A stretch of DNA of 7,701 bases from Candidatus Zhuqueibacterota bacterium. Its GTDB lineage: Bacteria; Zhuqueibacterota; Zhuqueibacteria; Oceanimicrobiales; Oceanimicrobiaceae. The position numbers and the translations under genes are program-made. Location of the stretch: the NCBI GenBank assembly GCA_011775825.1, contig JAABYK010000173.1, positions 8,248 to 15,948 on the forward strand, read 5' to 3'. Position 1 is the stretch's first letter. Each line of letters begins with the position of its first letter. The notes under the pieces were generated by a model, which was given only the letters and a program-made list of their open reading frames with translations, ran no database searches and was not told the DNA's origin. Shown in pieces: positions 6,404 to 7,701 of this stretch.

Positions 6404-6859
6404 TTGATCCGGCATTTTCTCGCGACCCTGGCTTATCGTTTCCAGAAAGCCGTTCGCGATGCACCACCTGAGTTTGGAGATTTCCATGCCGGGCATGGCG
6501 TGCGTACGCCGGCCGAAATCGTCCGTCACATGAGCCATGATCTAATGTACGTGCTTCGTTACCTTATCGAGATGGAGGTCACCTCACCGCAACCGCTTGA
6601 TTGGGATGGAGAAATTACGAGGTTTCACGATTTACTTGGCCAAATCGATGAATATTTGGCAAAGCATACGCAGCCGGAAGGCACCACCTTAGAGGAACTC
6701 TTGCAAGGCCCATTATCCGATGTCATGACCCATATCGGCCAAATCGCCATGTTGCGGCGAATGGCCGGTTCGCCTATTCGAGGAGAGAGTTTTCGAGTTG
6801 CGGACATCGCCGTTGGGCGTGTTGGGCCGGATCAGCCTGATCGGGTTAAGGCATTTTAG
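6404..6859 (+). CDS. DinB-like four-helix-bundle protein
   Basis: This 151-residue protein is mostly helical. It matches the DinB/YfiT-like superfamily by its N-terminal helix, the 'TPAEIVRHMSHDLMYVLRYL' segment (His42, His45) and the C-terminal 'DVMTHIGQIAMLRRMAGSPI' (Asp106, His110), followed by a tail 'ESFRVADIAVGRVGPDQ'. In this superfamily three histidine-like residues bind a divalent metal. Many members are thiol-dependent transferases and others have no known role; the substrate here is unknown. The start is TTG 6404 with AAAGGA at 6388-6393. The frame is closed upstream by TGA at 6365-6367, and no ATG or GTG lies between. The gene begins 14 bases after the phosphatase stop codon, and its Shine-Dalgarno overlaps that stop, so translation is probably coupled. 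No convincing terminator follows. Confidence 0.65.
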   Translation: MIRHFLATLAYRFQKAVRDAPPEFGDFHAGHGVRTPAEIVRHMSHDLMYVLRYLIEMEVTSPQPLDWDGEITRFHDLLGQIDEYLAKHTQPEGTTLEELLQGPLSDVMTHIGQIAMLRRMAGSPIRGESFRVADIAVGRVGPDQPDRVKAF

Positions 6860-6870
6860 TTAGGAGTAAA

Positions 6871-6884
6871 GAGACAGAAGTCTC
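6871..6884 (+). other. Small hairpin after the DinB-like gene
   Basis: GAGAC (6871-6875) and GTCTC (6880-6884) form a 5-bp stem around an AGAA loop, 12 bases after the stop codon. It lacks a following T run, so it is not a standard intrinsic terminator. It might be a weak mRNA 3'-end structure. Confidence 0.3.
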
Positions 6885-6953
6885 ATTAAGTAAGTCTTTT
6901 AAAGAAGGGTTCACAAAAGCCTGCCTCTGTCTTTCATATATTTAAGCTATTGC

Positions 6954-6967
6954 TTTTACCGGTAAAA
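6954..6967. repeat. 14-bp perfect palindrome, possible operator
   Basis: TTTTACCGGTAAAA is a perfect 14-base palindrome lying between the DinB-like gene and the toxin-antitoxin module, about 35 bases upstream of the candidate module promoter. Toxin-antitoxin operons are commonly repressed through such palindromes. Its distance from the promoter makes that role uncertain, and it has no T-run beyond the symmetric arms that would suggest a terminator. Confidence 0.4.
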
Positions 6968-7000
6968 ATTCTTAAAATATAGAGTGTCGGTGAACAATAA

Positions 7001-7030
7001 TTGGCTGTCGCATTGACTGAGTTTTATAAT
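7001..7030 (+). promoter_or_regulatory. Candidate promoter of the TumE-type module
   Basis: TTGGCT (7001-7006), 18 bases, then a perfect TATAAT (7025-7030) give a plausible sigma70-like promoter. Transcription would start near 7037, just upstream of the GGAG at 7039-7042 that precedes the 10-codon ORF and about 60 bases before the antitoxin start. Confidence 0.5.
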
Positions 7031-7048
7031 TAAGTCCTGGAGTGTAAA

Positions 7049-7081
7049 ATGAGTGTAACTCTTTATCTAAAGTCAAAATAA
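7049..7081 (+). CDS. 10-codon leader ORF, or severed antitoxin N-terminus
   Basis: ATG 7049 follows GGAG (7039-7042) at a 6-base spacing and reads MSVTLYLKSK before TAA 7079-7081. It is in the same frame as the antitoxin-like gene that begins 15 bases later at TTG 7097, which has no Shine-Dalgarno of its own. It could be a leader whose translation couples to the antitoxin by re-initiation, or an N-terminal extension cut off by a nonsense mutation. It may also be chance. The peptide resembles nothing I recognise. Confidence 0.3.
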   Translation: MSVTLYLKSK

Positions 7082-7096
7082 GCAAATAACAATGTA

Positions 7097-7330
7097 TTGC
7101 CTTTGATAAAAACGGCAATCAAAGCAGAAATTGCCAGACTTGAACTTGCTTTGGAAATGCCAAATAGACGTTTGATGCCATTTGAGAAAAAATATCATGT
7201 CACTTCCGAATACTTTATTTCTAACTTGGCTGCAGAAGATTTAGAAGGTGGAGATGATGAATATGTAACATGGGCAGGAGAATTTAAATTAAGGCAAAGA
7301 CTCGAGGGCAAAGTTAAAGCAATTGCGTGA
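7097..7330 (+). CDS. Antitoxin-like partner of a TumE (DUF6516)-type toxin, probably 3'-frameshifted
   Basis: This 77-residue acidic, mostly helical protein has 'IKAEIARLELALE' (possible coiled coil, residues 8-20), then 'FEKKYHVTSEYFISNLAAED' and 'LEGGDDEYVTWAGEFKLRQR'. That arrangement is what I recall of small proteins encoded immediately upstream of DUF6516/TumE toxins, hence the antitoxin call; no helix-turn-helix is evident. The start is TTG 7097. TAA at 7079-7081 closes the frame and no ATG lies between. The frame ends at TGA 7328-7330. If one base near 7325 is skipped, the protein would continue as 'AIRDIKYGNK' and stop at TAA 7350-7352, overlapping the toxin ATG at 7339 as is usual in such operons. 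The gene may therefore be slightly truncated. Low GC matches the toxin remnant and differs from genes to the left. Confidence 0.6.
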   Translation: MPLIKTAIKAEIARLELALEMPNRRLMPFEKKYHVTSEYFISNLAAEDLEGGDDEYVTWAGEFKLRQRLEGKVKAIA

Positions 7331-7338
7331 CATCAAGT

Positions 7339-7701
7339 ATGGAAATAAATAAATATTTTGATGAAATTAAAAACGTTATTGACCGATCCTCTGCAACTCG
7401 TTTTGTGCTCGATGCCCTGTGAATTTTGACAAACGCCCTGGAGAACAAGGATACTTAAGTGGCGTGTTTCACTTTTCAGACAACTCCACTTTGCATTTTA
7501 AGGAATTTTTAGACACTTTTGAAGAGAAACTTGATAAATTGATGTATTGCTTATCCTTATCAAGACTCGGAAAACCGACTAATTTTTCGATATGATAATG
7601 CCCTGCATAAGCCACAACTAACCTTTATTGAACATAAATACTTACCTGATAAGATCATAGAAGCTTCAGTTCCAACACTTCTCGATGTTTTGGAAGAGAT
7701 A
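7339..7701 (+). pseudogene. Frameshifted TumE (DUF6516)-type toxin gene, 3' end cut by window edge
   Basis: The toxin can only be read across shifting frames. From ATG 7339 the first part reads 'MEINKYFDEIKNVIDRSSAT' to 'FVLDAL', then stops at TGA 7420-7422. From 7422, in another frame, it continues 'NFDKRPGEQGYLSGVFHFSD', 'STLHFKEFLDTFEEKLDKLM' and 'YC' up to 7550. From 7552, back in the first frame, it reads 'YPYQDSENRLIFRYDNALHK' and on to 'TLLDVLEEI' at the window edge. The combined order 'GYLSG..F.D.S.LHF.EFLD', 'Y.YQD....LIFRYDNA.H' and 'LLDVLEEI' is the DUF6516/TumE signature, and the length fits. One missing base near 7420 and one extra base at 7551 explain the pattern. TumE is the toxin of a two-gene toxin-antitoxin module. 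As assembled, no full-length toxin is made. Sequencing error is the alternative to real decay. Confidence 0.75.

Noticed and set aside
6867..6935. Inverted AGACAGA / TCTGTCT sequences as a terminator of the phosphatase-DinB unit
   Set aside because: The arms are far apart and imperfect beyond 7 bases, with no T run after them.
1..7701. CRISPR array, tRNA, rRNA, insertion sequence or transposase
   Set aside because: No regularly spaced repeats, tRNA-like cloverleaf, rRNA sequence, transposase motifs or terminal inverted repeats were seen.
1..7701. A coordinated new defence system spanning mrr, the phosphatase and the DinB-like gene
   Set aside because: The phosphatase is an exported lipoprotein, mrr has its own spacing and composition, and nothing in the sequence links their functions. 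Proximity alone does not support it.

Overview
The window looks like ordinary bacterial chromosome with accessory material at both ends and in the middle. Genes are compact and run almost entirely on the + strand. Several have Shine-Dalgarno sequences (AGGAGG before the peptidase, AAAGGAGG before the SRPBCC gene), and exported proteins carry Sec or lipoprotein-type signals. Taxonomy cannot be fixed from the sequence. The gene mix (S9 peptidase with a C-terminal extension, DUF2281 and TumE-type modules) would suit a Gram-negative environmental lineage, perhaps of the FCB/Calditrichota/KSB1 kind, but this is a low-confidence impression. By eye the two ends and the mrr gene are more AT-rich than the peptidase, SRPBCC and phosphatase genes.

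Layout, left to right. Positions 1-185 (minus strand) hold the start of a DUF2281-type antitoxin gene, with a good promoter at 233-261; its presumed toxin lies outside the window. Positions 464-3220 encode a secreted S9-family (prolyl oligopeptidase type) serine peptidase. It has a complete Ser-Asp-His triad and an extra C-terminal domain of about 260 residues resembling DUF3108, and it is closed by a strong intrinsic terminator at 3251-3280. A membrane-anchored SRPBCC protein (3364-3885) and a DUF2784 membrane protein (3952-4326) follow. Next comes an orphan Mrr-type restriction endonuclease (4418-5323) in a more AT-rich segment. A probable two-gene unit follows: a purple-acid-phosphatase-like lipoprotein (5352-6389) and a DinB-like protein (6404-6859).

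The right end (6954-7701) carries a TumE (DUF6516)-type toxin-antitoxin module that appears broken. The antitoxin-like gene probably has a one-base frameshift near its 3' end. The toxin reading frame is interrupted by two further one-base shifts of opposite sign, although its family signature can be read across all three frames. A 10-codon ORF with its own Shine-Dalgarno sits in frame just upstream of the antitoxin.

The genes do not form one pathway. The clearest theme is defence and selfish-type elements (two toxin-antitoxin modules, one orphan Mrr) interspersed with housekeeping or envelope genes. I found no CRISPR array, tRNA, rRNA, insertion sequence or clearly novel multi-gene system. 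The points most worth checking are the decayed TumE module, the start-codon problem of the phosphatase lipoprotein and the peptidase-DUF3108 fusion.
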